A stretch of DNA of 64,000 bases. Source: Nostoc sp. CHAB 5824. GTDB lineage: Bacteria; Cyanobacteriota; Cyanobacteriia; Cyanobacteriales; Nostocaceae. The notes beneath the pieces were generated by a model. It was given only the letters and a program-made list of their open reading frames with translations, had not been told where the DNA came from and searched no databases. A program made the position numbers and the translations under genes. The first letter of the stretch is position 1. Each line of letters starts with the position of its first letter. Below, piece after piece: positions 35,205 to 43,566 of the stretch. Location: positions 1-64,000 of the forward strand of contig NZ_JAIVFT010000011.1 of assembly GCF_020829665.1 (NCBI RefSeq), read 5' to 3'.

Positions 35205-36041
35205 TTAAACTCCACTGTAGATACTAAATCCACCATCTACCGGTACAACTACCCCGTTGACGAAACTAGAACCAGAACTGCATAACCAGATTAAGGTGCT
35301 GAGTAATTCATCTGGTTTACCAAAACGTCCGGCGGGGGTATGCTCAATGATTTTTTGCCCGCGAACGGTCAAACTGCCATCTGCATTTAGGAGTAAATCT
35401 CGATTTTGTTCTCCAATAAAAAAACCTGGTGCGATCGCATTTACTCTTAGTCCATCTCCATATTTTTGGGCGAGTTCTACCGCTAGCCAGCGAGTAAAGT
35501 TATCTATCCCCGCTTTAGCAGCTGAATAGCCAACCACGCGGCTAATTACCCGAATCGCAGACATAGAAGAAATATTAACAATGCAACCGTAGGGCTGATT
35601 TTTTTCCACCATTGCTTGACCAAAAACTTGGCTGGGCAGTAGAGTACCAACTAAGTTGAGGCTAACTACTTCTTCAAAAGCAACGCGAGGCATATCAAAA
35701 ATAGTCGCATCAGCAGTAATTGTGGCAGCAGGAATATTACCGCCAGCCATGTTTACCAAGATGTCTATTTCACCCCAACGCTGTATAATTACATTCCTAG
35801 CTATTTCTAATTGGGAGCGATCGCTAACATCTGCCAACACAGCTATACTTTCTCCACCATTAGCAGTAATATCATCTACTACCGCACCCGCCCGTGCTTC
35901 ATTGCGACCCAAAACCGCGACACGCGCTCCAGCAAGGGCCAAACCCTTTGCCATAGCCCCACCAAGCACACCAGAACCGCCCGTGACTACCGCTACCTTC
36001 TCCTTCAAGCTAAAAAGTTTACTTAAAATCAACTCTACCAT
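35205..36041 (-). CDS. SDR oxidoreductase, fructuronate reductase (D-mannonate oxidoreductase) type
   Basis: A 278-residue classical short-chain dehydrogenase. The cofactor motif VTGGSGVLGGAMA near residue 18, NMAGGNIPAA near 98, active-site serine in VNISSMSA, and the YSAAKAG Tyr/Lys pair are present. AGGNIPAA and the C-terminal VPVDGGFSIYSGV are features of SDR-type D-mannonate oxidoreductases (Bacillus YjmF/UxuB type), which interconvert D-fructuronate and D-mannonate with NAD(P)H. The ATG at 36041 is preferred over a TTG one codon upstream; AGGGA lies upstream. It is between uxaC (90-base gap) and the LarA homologue (2-base gap), which supports a hexuronate role. Confidence 0.82.
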   Translation of the reverse strand: MVELILSKLFSLKEKVAVVTGGSGVLGGAMAKGLALAGARVAVLGRNEARAGAVVDDITANGGESIAVLADVSDRSQLEIARNVIIQRWGEIDILVNMAGGNIPAATITADATIFDMPRVAFEEVVSLNLVGTLLPSQVFGQAMVEKNQPYGCIVNISSMSAIRVISRVVGYSAAKAGIDNFTRWLAVELAQKYGDGLRVNAIAPGFFIGEQNRDLLLNADGSLTVRGQKIIEHTPAGRFGKPDELLSTLIWLCSSGSSFVNGVVVPVDGGFSIYSGV

Positions 36042-36133
36042 CAACCATTCCCTCAGTAAAATTCTCTGCGTACCTCTGCGCTTCCCTCCGCGCTCCTTTG
36101 CGTTTAAATTTCCCCCCTCAATTCCCCACGATT

Positions 36134-37552
36134 TTACGCAAACTTATAAGCAACCTTAGCAAGGTCATAACCCAAAGCCCGGGCCATACCATACCCCTCC
36201 TCTTCCTCAACCAATCCCCGCGTTACCAATCCAGCTAACCAATTACAAGCTACCCTCCGCCAGACCGTGTGACGAGCCGGAATAGAAACAAAAGCCCGTG
36301 TATCATCATTAAACCCAGCAGTATTATAAATTCCGGCAGTTTCCATTACCCGATTAAAATAGCGCTCCATACCATTTACACTGTCGTGAAACCACCAAGG
36401 CGGCCCAAGCAATACAGTAGGATAATGACCGGCTAACGGAGCCATCTCTCGGCTCAGGGTGCTTTCATCCATGCCAAAAATGATTAACTGAAAGCGCTGA
36501 TCGTTACCATAAGCTGACAACAACGGGCGAAGATTTTGAGTCCATTCTATTTTTAACGGAATATCAGCACCTTTATCAGATCCAAATCTCTCAAATAAAG
36601 CTGGATTATGGTTACGCATAACACCACAATGCATTTGCATCACTAAGCCATCTTCCACACTCATCCGCGCCATTTCCATGAACATATGACCGGTAAAATG
36701 CTTGACATCACCTGGATTCAGCTTACCGATTAATGCTCTAGCAAAGATAGCTTCGGCTTCCTGGTCAGAAAGGCGTGTGGTATATGGTGTAGCTGCACCT
36801 TGATCAGTAGCTGTCGCACCCATTTTTTTAAAGAAAGCCCGACGTTCTTCTAAAACTTGTATAAAAGTAGCGTAGGTGCTAATTTCTCTGCCGACAGTGC
36901 TTTCCAATTTGCTAAGATTTTCCCGCCAACCAGGAGCATCGAGGTTAACTACTGCATCTGGTCGAAAAGTTGGTTTGATTTGAGTAAAACCTTCTTCGTG
37001 GAGCGATCGATGGTTTTCTAGGGTATCACTGGCTGCATCGGTAGTACAAAGCACTTCGATGTTAAAGCGTTTGAATAAAGCACGAGGGGAAAACTCAGGC
37101 AAAGCTAACAGACGTTCCAGGTAATCATAGATATGTCCGGCATTGCGAGAGTTTAAAGGTTCATCTACACCAAAGACGTTAGTTAGTTCGTCTTTCAGCC
37201 ACAACCCGGATGGAGTACCCTGGAATAGATAAAAATGTTCGGCGAACAACTGCCAGATTTGGCGATGGTCGGTTTCTGCTGGTGCATCATTAGTAGGTAT
37301 GCCCAATGCTTGCAGAGGTATGCCCCGACTATAAAGCATCCGCAAAAGGTAATGGTCAGGAATAATAAATAATTCGGTCGGTGAACCAAAACGGGCGGCG
37401 GGATTAGCTAACAAGGCTGGATCTACGTGGCCGTGTGGGCAGACCAGAGGTAATGCAGATATGCTGTCAAAGAATTGATGGGCTAGTCGTCTTTGAACTG
37501 GTTCTGGAGAAAAACAGCGATCGCGAGATAAAGTCAGTTTTTTGGTTAACAT
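36134..37552 (-). CDS. uxaC: Glucuronate isomerase
   Basis: A 472-residue uronate isomerase of the amidohydrolase superfamily that converts D-glucuronate to D-fructuronate (and galacturonate to tagaturonate). The PHGHVDP motif near residue 40 and the end of the family, AFVSIPARHTVWRR near 430, are clear, and the length is normal. It is the first enzyme of the leftward uxaC-SDR-larA-like run downstream of lacI. In this context its substrate would be the D-glucuronate made by the myo-inositol oxygenase at 40526. Confidence 0.93.
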   Translation of the reverse strand: MLTKKLTLSRDRCFSPEPVQRRLAHQFFDSISALPLVCPHGHVDPALLANPAARFGSPTELFIIPDHYLLRMLYSRGIPLQALGIPTNDAPAETDHRQIWQLFAEHFYLFQGTPSGLWLKDELTNVFGVDEPLNSRNAGHIYDYLERLLALPEFSPRALFKRFNIEVLCTTDAASDTLENHRSLHEEGFTQIKPTFRPDAVVNLDAPGWRENLSKLESTVGREISTYATFIQVLEERRAFFKKMGATATDQGAATPYTTRLSDQEAEAIFARALIGKLNPGDVKHFTGHMFMEMARMSVEDGLVMQMHCGVMRNHNPALFERFGSDKGADIPLKIEWTQNLRPLLSAYGNDQRFQLIIFGMDESTLSREMAPLAGHYPTVLLGPPWWFHDSVNGMERYFNRVMETAGIYNTAGFNDDTRAFVSIPARHTVWRRVACNWLAGLVTRGLVEEEEGYGMARALGYDLAKVAYKFA

Positions 37553-37750
37553 AATTTTTGTTTGGTTAAAATCTTGAGTATTGCTGAGTGAAAATATGAA
37601 TTTGCTTCACGCAGAATTTTTTTTAATTAAACGCCGTCCATTTTGAAACCTAAAGTTTTTCAGGAGAGTAGCTTTTCGCTTGTGGCTTGAGTCTGAGTTT
37701 TACTCTGACTACAAAAAAATTACAGTTTTCAAAGTAGACACGGTTTAAAA

Positions 37751-38779
37751 TTACTTTCTTAATGCTGCACTACTACCACGCTGTAATAGAAAAGGAGATA
37801 AAACGCGGTTTTCTACAGGTTTTTCTTCTAATAAATCGAGTAACATTTGCATGGCTATGCCACCAATTTCTAACATTGGTTGGCTGACTGTGGTGAGTGC
37901 CGGGGTAACGTAACCGCCCAAAGCAATACCATCAAATCCAACCAAACTTAAACTTCGCGGTACTAAAATACCTAGTTCTTGGCAGGCTAATAGAGCGCCA
38001 ACCGCAACCATATCGTTGTAACAAAAAATGCCTGTTACCTCAGCAGTCAATAGTTTAGATAGCATCTGTTGACCAGTAGTAACATCGTTTGTTCTGGTAT
38101 CATCTTCATCACTAATTGCAACCCAATCAGGATTTTGTGGTAAACCAGCTTCAGCAAGAGCCATTCGATATCCTTCTAGGCGCTGCTGATTCGACCTGCT
38201 GCGATCGCCTACACCCAGATAACCAATACTGGTGTGTCCCAGACTTATTAGATGCTCTGTGGCTAATCTAGCACCTAAGCGATCGTCTATTGCCACTGAG
38301 TGAAATATTTCGCATTGATCTTCGGTCTGGCTGTTAATCAGAACTGTTGGCACAGCAATTTGCGTTAGTTGTTTGGTATGCTGTTTACTAATCCGTGAGT
38401 CGGCTATTAAGATACCGTCTACTCTCCGGCGATGAAAAGTATCAATAGCTGCTATTTCCTGCTTAAAATCTCGGTGTGAAGCACTCAATAAAACACTCAA
38501 ACCTGCGGGTCTGGCTATCTTCTCGATTCCTTCTACTACCTCAGCAAAAAAGGGATCTGCTATAGAAGTTACTACTACACCAATGGTATTAGTACGTTTA
38601 TTTTGCAAGCTTTGAGCAATAGCATTCGGCACATAGCTCATCTCCTGCGCCAGTCGCTTAATTTCTTCTCGCACTTTAGGGCTAATTAAAGCATTATCTC
38701 GCAAAGCACGTGAAACTGTAGAATGAGAAACGCCTGCCCTGCGAGCAATATCTTCAATTGAAATTCTTCGTTTATTCAT
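37751..38779 (-). CDS. LacI/GalR-family transcriptional regulator
   Basis: A 342-residue regulator. The N-terminal HTH (ISIEDIARRAGVSHSTVSRA) and hinge helix (NAIAQSLQNKRTNTIG) are typical LacI-family, followed by a periplasmic-binding-protein-like ligand domain. A palindrome TGCACACGTGTGCA lies 24 bases upstream of its start, and four more near-copies precede the myo-inositol oxygenase gene. The regulator probably controls itself, the uxaC operon, gluconate kinase and the oxygenase. Whether it represses or activates, and whether inositol or a sugar acid is the ligand, cannot be read from sequence. uxaC starts about 200 bases downstream on the same strand. Confidence 0.9.
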   Translation of the reverse strand: MNKRRISIEDIARRAGVSHSTVSRALRDNALISPKVREEIKRLAQEMSYVPNAIAQSLQNKRTNTIGVVVTSIADPFFAEVVEGIEKIARPAGLSVLLSASHRDFKQEIAAIDTFHRRRVDGILIADSRISKQHTKQLTQIAVPTVLINSQTEDQCEIFHSVAIDDRLGARLATEHLISLGHTSIGYLGVGDRSRSNQQRLEGYRMALAEAGLPQNPDWVAISDEDDTRTNDVTTGQQMLSKLLTAEVTGIFCYNDMVAVGALLACQELGILVPRSLSLVGFDGIALGGYVTPALTTVSQPMLEIGGIAMQMLLDLLEEKPVENRVLSPFLLQRGSSAALRK

Positions 38780-38802
38780 TTTTTATTTTAGCTTTTAAAT
38801 AT

Positions 38803-38816
38803 TGCACACGTGTGCA
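38803..38816. promoter_or_regulatory. Operator palindrome TGCACACGTGTGCA between lacI and gluconate kinase
   Basis: A perfect 14-base palindrome in the divergent gap, 24 bases upstream of lacI and about 130 upstream of the kinase. It fits the LacI/GalR pattern TGnAnnCGnnTnCA. An identical site is at 40296-40309. It is placed to regulate both genes and the uxaC operon downstream of lacI. Confidence 0.75.
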
Positions 38817-38946
38817 TTTATATGTATTATAGAAAATAAATGTTATTTGTCAACAGATTTAATACAACTCACATTTTCCATAGAAAGGAGCCAGGAGTAT
38901 TGAATTCTGCCTCCATTTCAATAACTTAACTTTTCTTAAGAAAAAG

Positions 38947-39447
38947 ATGATTAAGCAGTCAATGATTATTCTGGTAATGGGTGTATCCGGTTCCGGCAAA
39001 ACCACTATAGGAAAACTGCTAGCAGACTCGTTAGAATGGGAGTTTAGCGATGCTGATGCTTTCCACTCACCAGAGAATGTTGACAAAATGCGGCGGGGCA
39101 TCCCTCTGAGTGAAGCTGACAGGATGCCTTGGTTGCAAGATTTGCAAACTGCTATTAAACATTGGCTGCAAGAAAATAAAAGTGTGGTGCTGGCGTGTTC
39201 GGCTCTAAAAGATAGTTATCGGCAATTTTTGGTATCGGATAGCGATCGCATCAAGCTAGTTTACCTCAAAGGGTCTTATGAGTTGATTCAAATGCGGTTG
39301 CAAGAGCGTAGCGATCATTACATGAGCGAAAAACTCCTCAGCAGTCAGTTTTATACTCTTGAAGAGCCATTAGACACCATATCTATGGATGTTGCACAGC
39401 CACCTCAGATAATTGTCCAAAACATTAGAACAGCTTTGGGAATTTAG
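38947..39447 (+). CDS. gntK: Gluconate kinase (gluconokinase)
   Basis: A 166-residue gluconokinase of the P-loop kinase type (GntK/IdnK), which phosphorylates D-gluconate to 6-phosphogluconate with ATP. Walker A is GVSGSGKTT near residue 12, and the family motifs EFSDADAFHSPENVDKM, SEADRMPWL and VLACSALKDSYR are present. The length is normal. It is divergent from lacI and shares its operator region. In this cluster it would be the exit step, feeding 6-phosphogluconate to the oxidative pentose phosphate pathway. ATG codons at 38947 and 38962 are both possible starts. Confidence 0.93.
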   Translation: MIKQSMIILVMGVSGSGKTTIGKLLADSLEWEFSDADAFHSPENVDKMRRGIPLSEADRMPWLQDLQTAIKHWLQENKSVVLACSALKDSYRQFLVSDSDRIKLVYLKGSYELIQMRLQERSDHYMSEKLLSSQFYTLEEPLDTISMDVAQPPQIIVQNIRTALGI

Positions 39448-39456
39448 TTTATTGGT

Positions 39457-39555
39457 TAAGCTGATGCGCGTCTAAAGTATATAAACACTTTTGATGGTCG
39501 TTGACTGTTGACTGTTGACAGGTTTTCAGTCATCAGGTAAATGCGTAACAGCTTA
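39457..39555. repeat. Dispersed repeat, TAAGCTG...CAGCTTA family (copy 2)
   Basis: Starts TAAGCTGATGCGCGTC and ends GCGTAACAGCTTA, with the same AAAGTATATAAACACT and ACTGTTGACTGTTGAC interior as 3400-3525. It begins 9 bases after the gluconate kinase stop. Confidence 0.75.
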
Positions 39556-39682
39556 CAACCGTAAGATTAAGATTAATAACGTATTTAGGAAAACACGAAC
39601 TTTTGGCAACCAAATTACATCAGATGTAAATCTAAAGAAATTATAAAAGCAACCACATAACTGGAGTGGTAGGAGAAAACTA

Positions 39683-40006
39683 GTGTTTCTAAGATTAGCG
39701 CAACAACATCAGGAATTCGCCCAAGACTTGGTGATCAACCTGCAAGCCTTGACAATTATCCTTGAGCGGCGTGGTTATACTGCGTCTTGCTATACATGCG
39801 GTGACCAAATGCAGAGTGCTTCATTTATGGTTAGCCTGGGAGAAAAGCACCTGATTCGGTTTTTAGTGTCTGATTACGGCATTACCTGGATGGAATTATG
39901 GGACGATCGCGAATTAATGAAGTTGGAGGGTGCAGAAGCGATAAGCCAATTACAAGAGTTGGCTAATATTGTCAAGTATTCTCCTGCCGTACAATTGACA
40001 AATTGA
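39683..40006 (+). CDS. Conserved hypothetical protein
   Basis: A 107-residue soluble protein. It starts with GTG, preceded by a good AGGAG at 39671-39675. The sequence has two cysteines (SCYTCG) and an aromatic-rich core (FLVSDYGITWMELWDDREL). I believe similar proteins occur in other Nostocales, but I know no function. It lies between gluconate kinase and the operators of the inositol oxygenase gene, on the same strand as both, so co-regulation is possible but not shown. No membrane segments or signal peptide. Confidence 0.72.
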   Translation: MFLRLAQQHQEFAQDLVINLQALTIILERRGYTASCYTCGDQMQSASFMVSLGEKHLIRFLVSDYGITWMELWDDRELMKLEGAEAISQLQELANIVKYSPAVQLTN

Positions 40007-40047
40007 CACACCTCTGGGTAAAGCCGACAAAAAATTAACATAGATTT

Positions 40048-40061
40048 TGCCCACCTGTGTA
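40048..40061. promoter_or_regulatory. Probable LacI-family operator (TGCCCACCTGTGTA)
   Basis: Matches the TGCACACSTGTGCA palindrome at 12 of 14 positions. It is the first of four sites in the gap before the inositol oxygenase gene. Confidence 0.5.
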
Positions 40062-40095
40062 AAACAAAAGATAAACTTAATATTCAATATGTTTA

Positions 40096-40109
40096 TACAC
40101 ACCTGTGCA
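40096..40109. promoter_or_regulatory. Probable LacI-family operator (TACACACCTGTGCA)
   Basis: Matches the consensus at all but one position. Starts 48 bases after the preceding site and 200 bases before the next. Confidence 0.6.
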
Positions 40110-40295
40110 TAAACGATAAACCATTTTCAAAAATTTCGCTCCTACTCCATCTATTTGTAAATAAAGTCATGGTTTTGGCTCGTCTTAAACCATTGGATAC
40201 GTGTAGATTCTGCTCTAAGCAGATTGAACAAAACACTTGATGAAGTGAATTATGCACAAATATGTAAAGACGAAAAGAAACTTAACACACTTTTT

Positions 40296-40309
40296 TGCAC
40301 ACGTGTGCA
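40296..40309. promoter_or_regulatory. Operator palindrome TGCACACGTGTGCA upstream of the inositol oxygenase gene
   Basis: Perfect palindrome, identical to the lacI-gntK site at 38803. The next site starts 42 bases later, about four helical turns, so two dimers could bind the same face. Confidence 0.72.
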
Positions 40310-40337
40310 AAAATTAAAAATAAGTCAATACAGGTTT

Positions 40338-40351
40338 TGCACACCTGTGCA
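40338..40351. promoter_or_regulatory. Probable LacI-family operator (TGCACACCTGTGCA)
   Basis: One base from a perfect palindrome. It is the operator nearest to the inositol oxygenase gene, but a miniature element (40389-40504) lies between it and the start codon. Confidence 0.65.
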
Positions 40352-40388
40352 TAAAATGTAGTACGAAAGTACCATTTAACAAATCAAT

Positions 40389-40504
40389 AGACCTCTTGCA
40401 AAACTATTTTTGCACTCTTGGGGAAAGGGTAAAGGTTAAAGGGTGCATGGTAATTCTATCGCCGCTTTCCCCTTTACCCCTTACCCCACTTCTGCAAGAA
40501 GTCT
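40389..40504. repeat. Miniature element with AGACYTCTTGCA ends (copy 1)
   Basis: A 116-base element starting AGACCTCTTGCAAAA and ending TTCTGCAAGAAGTCT. The interior has GGGGAAAGGGTAAAGG and its near-complement CCCCTTTACCCC. A second copy is at 55450-55572. It separates the operators from the inositol oxygenase start codon by its whole length. Confidence 0.8.
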
Positions 40505-40525
40505 AATATCGACAAGTAAAAAGAT

Positions 40526-41422
40526 ATGTCTCAAACTCTAAATAATTCCATCGACCAAGCTCAAAACAATCCCTTACATTCGCTAGAAGAATGGGAAGAA
40601 GACTTACTTAATCGCTATCCCGATCCGGATAGCATAGTTAAAGAAGGTAAAACCACCGAAGAGTACAGGAATTACAAAACGCCTACTAGAGACACAGTAA
40701 AAGAGTTCTATCGGTTAAATCATATTAATCAAACCTATGATTTTGTACTAGAGAAAAAAGAAGACTTTCTGAAGTTGGATAAGAAAGAAATGTCTGTCTG
40801 GGATGCATTGGAGTTTTTGAATCAATTGGTTGATGATTCAGATCCTGATACAGATTTAGATCAATTACAGCACCTATTGCAAACATCAGAAGCCATTCGC
40901 GCTGATGGTCACCCAGACTGGATGGTACTTACTGGCTTGTTTCACGATATGGGGAAGGTACTTTGCTTATTTGGCGAACCCCAATGGGCCACAGTAGGCG
41001 ATACCTATCCTGTGGGTTGTGCATTTTCTGATAAGATTGTTTTTTCAGAATTTTTCAAACAAAACCCTGATTACAATAACCCTATATATAACTCCGTATA
41101 TGGTGTTTACGAGCCAAATTGTGGTTTAAGTAATGTACATATGTCATGGGGACATGATGAGTATGTATATTATATGATGAAAAACCATTTGCCAGAATCT
41201 GCATTGTACATCCTCCGCTATCACTCATTTTATCCTCAACATCGTGAAAATGCTTACGAACATTTGATGGATGAACATGATAAAGAAATGTTTAAATGGG
41301 TGAAGTTATTCAATCCCTACGATTTGTATTCAAAAAACCCTAATCCTCCAGATTTGCAAAAATTAAAGCCTTACTATGAAGATTTAGTGGCTAAATATTT
41401 ACCTACAACCTTAAAGTTTTAA
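40526..41422 (+). CDS. Inositol oxygenase (myo-inositol to D-glucuronate)
   Basis: A 298-residue myo-inositol oxygenase (MIOX), a di-iron HD-domain enzyme that uses O2 to cleave myo-inositol to D-glucuronate. All six iron ligands seen in animal MIOX have counterparts: H116, H140 and D141 in GLFHDMGKV, H210 in MSWGHDEY, H233 in RYHSFYP and D266 in FNPYDLYSK. Other signature blocks (QTSEAIR, LFGEPQWATVGDT, CGLSNV) are also present, and the length is typical. MIOX is mainly eukaryotic with scattered bacterial members, so horizontal acquisition is likely. Four operator-like palindromes lie upstream. Neighbouring uxaC, SDR, LarA homologue and gluconate kinase genes can process its product. Confidence 0.93.
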   Translation: MSQTLNNSIDQAQNNPLHSLEEWEEDLLNRYPDPDSIVKEGKTTEEYRNYKTPTRDTVKEFYRLNHINQTYDFVLEKKEDFLKLDKKEMSVWDALEFLNQLVDDSDPDTDLDQLQHLLQTSEAIRADGHPDWMVLTGLFHDMGKVLCLFGEPQWATVGDTYPVGCAFSDKIVFSEFFKQNPDYNNPIYNSVYGVYEPNCGLSNVHMSWGHDEYVYYMMKNHLPESALYILRYHSFYPQHRENAYEHLMDEHDKEMFKWVKLFNPYDLYSKNPNPPDLQKLKPYYEDLVAKYLPTTLKF

Positions 41423-42514
41423 ATCTTCGCTAGTAGCAAAGGTAAATAATTTAAAACATACCCTAGTAAGATTATAACTGATTGTGTTTGTAAAAGTTGT
41501 GAATATTTTTGCACATGATGAATAATAATTCTTCGGCAAGCCTAAACCGAGTGGAATGTTTTGCAAGAAAAAATAGTACATTGCCAGCTATAAAAGTATA
41601 AAATATCTGTGCAGATATCCTGAAGTTTATCGCCACTGGCTTGACTTTTCTTGAATTTCTAGACCCACTGAACAGGCGCGGACTACTTATCGCGTTCGTT
41701 CTTTCACATCTTGGCAAGGGTAGTAATGAGGTAAGAATGGCTTTTTTGGTATTTCTTATCCCTATATCTAAAGAATTATTCTGAGCGATATATAACAAAA
41801 TTATCTCTGGCAATTTAGTATAGGTATAGCAAATAAGCGCACTTGACAGGCATATTTGAGTAAATTCTGAAAATAAAACAAAAGGATTTTTATATATGAC
41901 CATGAGCTATATATTTCTACCCCTGAAAGATAGATTTAAAAGCAAATATTTCCTTCGACGTGATTAACTTTTCTGAACTCAACTTGAGTTAAATATATGA
42001 AGTTTTTTAAACTATACTTCAGCTGAAAATTAATTAATTTTCGCAAATTCTTTAGTGAGAAAAGTCTAAAAAAATAGAGAGATGGAATAGTTTTCTTGAC
42101 TTTGTAAAGTTCGATAAACGGGGATCATATTTGCAATAATGCAGGTTAAACTAAAATAATCTAAAGGGAAATACAAAGTTCCAAGTCTGATAATATCAGA
42201 CTCTACTACTTTTAGTTAAAAGCTGTTTTTATACCGCACACTTTCAAATAAATTTTCACAAGAGATGTGATTTTTTGAAGTAATGTAGTGCTTATAGTTT
42301 TGCTTTAAAAAACAAATTATCTAATTTAAGGCAATTAATAGCGCTAGCTCAAATCAGGTCACACTATAGAACCTTTGATAAGAGTTTAAATTGCCAAAAT
42401 CAGCAGTATTGCTAGGTTATGTCTGAACTTTTCAGACCTAGCTCATGTTGTGATAAATTGGCAAATTTATATTCTCCTGACCTTTTTCAAGTTTAAATCC
42501 GTTGTTAAAAATAG
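41423..42514. other. AT-rich intergenic region upstream of the ABC transporter genes
   Basis: An open frame on the minus strand (41472-41903) has no plausible family features or start signal. No operator-like TGCACAC palindrome was found here, unlike before the oxygenase gene. The transporter promoter probably lies in the last 200 bases, but no clear -35/-10 was assigned. Confidence 0.5.
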
Positions 42515-43528
42515 ATGAATATGAAGAGAATTTCGCTCATAATTGGCATATTAGGTTTCGCTGTTGTTGGTTGCACAAATGGCGCTCAAAATGACAACAC
42601 TGCTACTAATACTAGTACTAACACTGCTACCAACGCTAGTTTAGAGAGTCAGGCTAATGCTCAAAATAGAAAATTGCAAACAATCGGCGTCGCCTTAGGT
42701 GACTTGGGCAACCCTTTCTATAATGCAGTGCAGAAGGGGGCTGAGATAGAAGCTAAAAAAATCGGGGGTAATATTAGAGTTAATGCGGTTTCCAGTGCGT
42801 TTGATCTGAACCAACAAACCAACCAAATCGAAAATTTCACTGCTGCCAATACTGACCTAATTATCCTCAGTGCTGTTGACAAAAAAGGAGTTAAACCGGT
42901 AATTGACCAAGCAAGGCTTGCAGGTAAGGTTGTGATTGCAGTAGATTCAGCCGTTGATGCAGATGTGGATGCGATGATTAGCTCCAACAATACCCAAGCT
43001 GGTGAGATTGCTTGCCAATATATTGGCGATCGCCTCCAAGGTCAAGGTAGTGTGGTCATCCTCAACGGGACTCCGATGGACTCAATCAATCAGCGAGTGA
43101 GTGGCTGCGAGAAGTCATTGTCCAAATATCCTAATATTAAACTCATCTCTAAAGACCAAAACGCCGAAGGGACTAGGGATGGAGGACTGAGAGTCATGAG
43201 CGATTTGCTCACCACCTTTCCCAAAATTGATGCCGTTTTTGCCACAAACGATCAAAGCGGTGTTGGTGCAGATTTAGCAGCTAGACAAGCAAGACGCAAT
43301 GAATTTTTTATTGTTGGGGTTGACGGATCGCCAGATGCAACCAAAGCAATGGAAGACAAAGATGGTGTATTTGCTGCAACTGCTGCTCAAAATCCCGCAG
43401 GGATGGCTCAAAGAGCAGTTCAGGTTGGAAATGATATCATCCAGGGCAAAAAACCTGAGTCATCTGAGATTCTGATTCCAGTCAAGTTGGTTACTAGAGA
43501 GAACCTTAGCAGCTACAAAGGCTGGTAA
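42515..43528 (+). CDS. Sugar/polyol ABC transporter substrate-binding lipoprotein (copy 1)
   Basis: A 337-residue CUT2-type binding protein of the RbsB/IbpA class. The N-terminus has a lipoprotein signal: a hydrophobic segment, then the lipobox AVVGC, followed by a Thr/Asn-rich linker. The mature domain starts TIGVALGDLGNPFYNAVQKG, typical of type I periplasmic binding folds, with NGTPMDSINQRVSG and FFIVGVDGSPDA near hinge and ligand regions. It is tandemly duplicated with the next gene, which shares most motifs. In the context of inositol oxygenase, myo-inositol is the likely ligand, but this is inference. The ATG at 42521 is an alternative start. Confidence 0.88.
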   Translation: MNMKRISLIIGILGFAVVGCTNGAQNDNTATNTSTNTATNASLESQANAQNRKLQTIGVALGDLGNPFYNAVQKGAEIEAKKIGGNIRVNAVSSAFDLNQQTNQIENFTAANTDLIILSAVDKKGVKPVIDQARLAGKVVIAVDSAVDADVDAMISSNNTQAGEIACQYIGDRLQGQGSVVILNGTPMDSINQRVSGCEKSLSKYPNIKLISKDQNAEGTRDGGLRVMSDLLTTFPKIDAVFATNDQSGVGADLAARQARRNEFFIVGVDGSPDATKAMEDKDGVFAATAAQNPAGMAQRAVQVGNDIIQGKKPESSEILIPVKLVTRENLSSYKGW

Positions 43529-43566
43529 CTCATAAAAATTACATAAACTTTAGGAAATAGATAAAT

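Noticed and set aside
41472..41903. Open frame of 143 codons on the minus strand
   Set aside because: No ribosome binding site, odd composition, no family resemblance, and it lies in an AT-rich promoter region.
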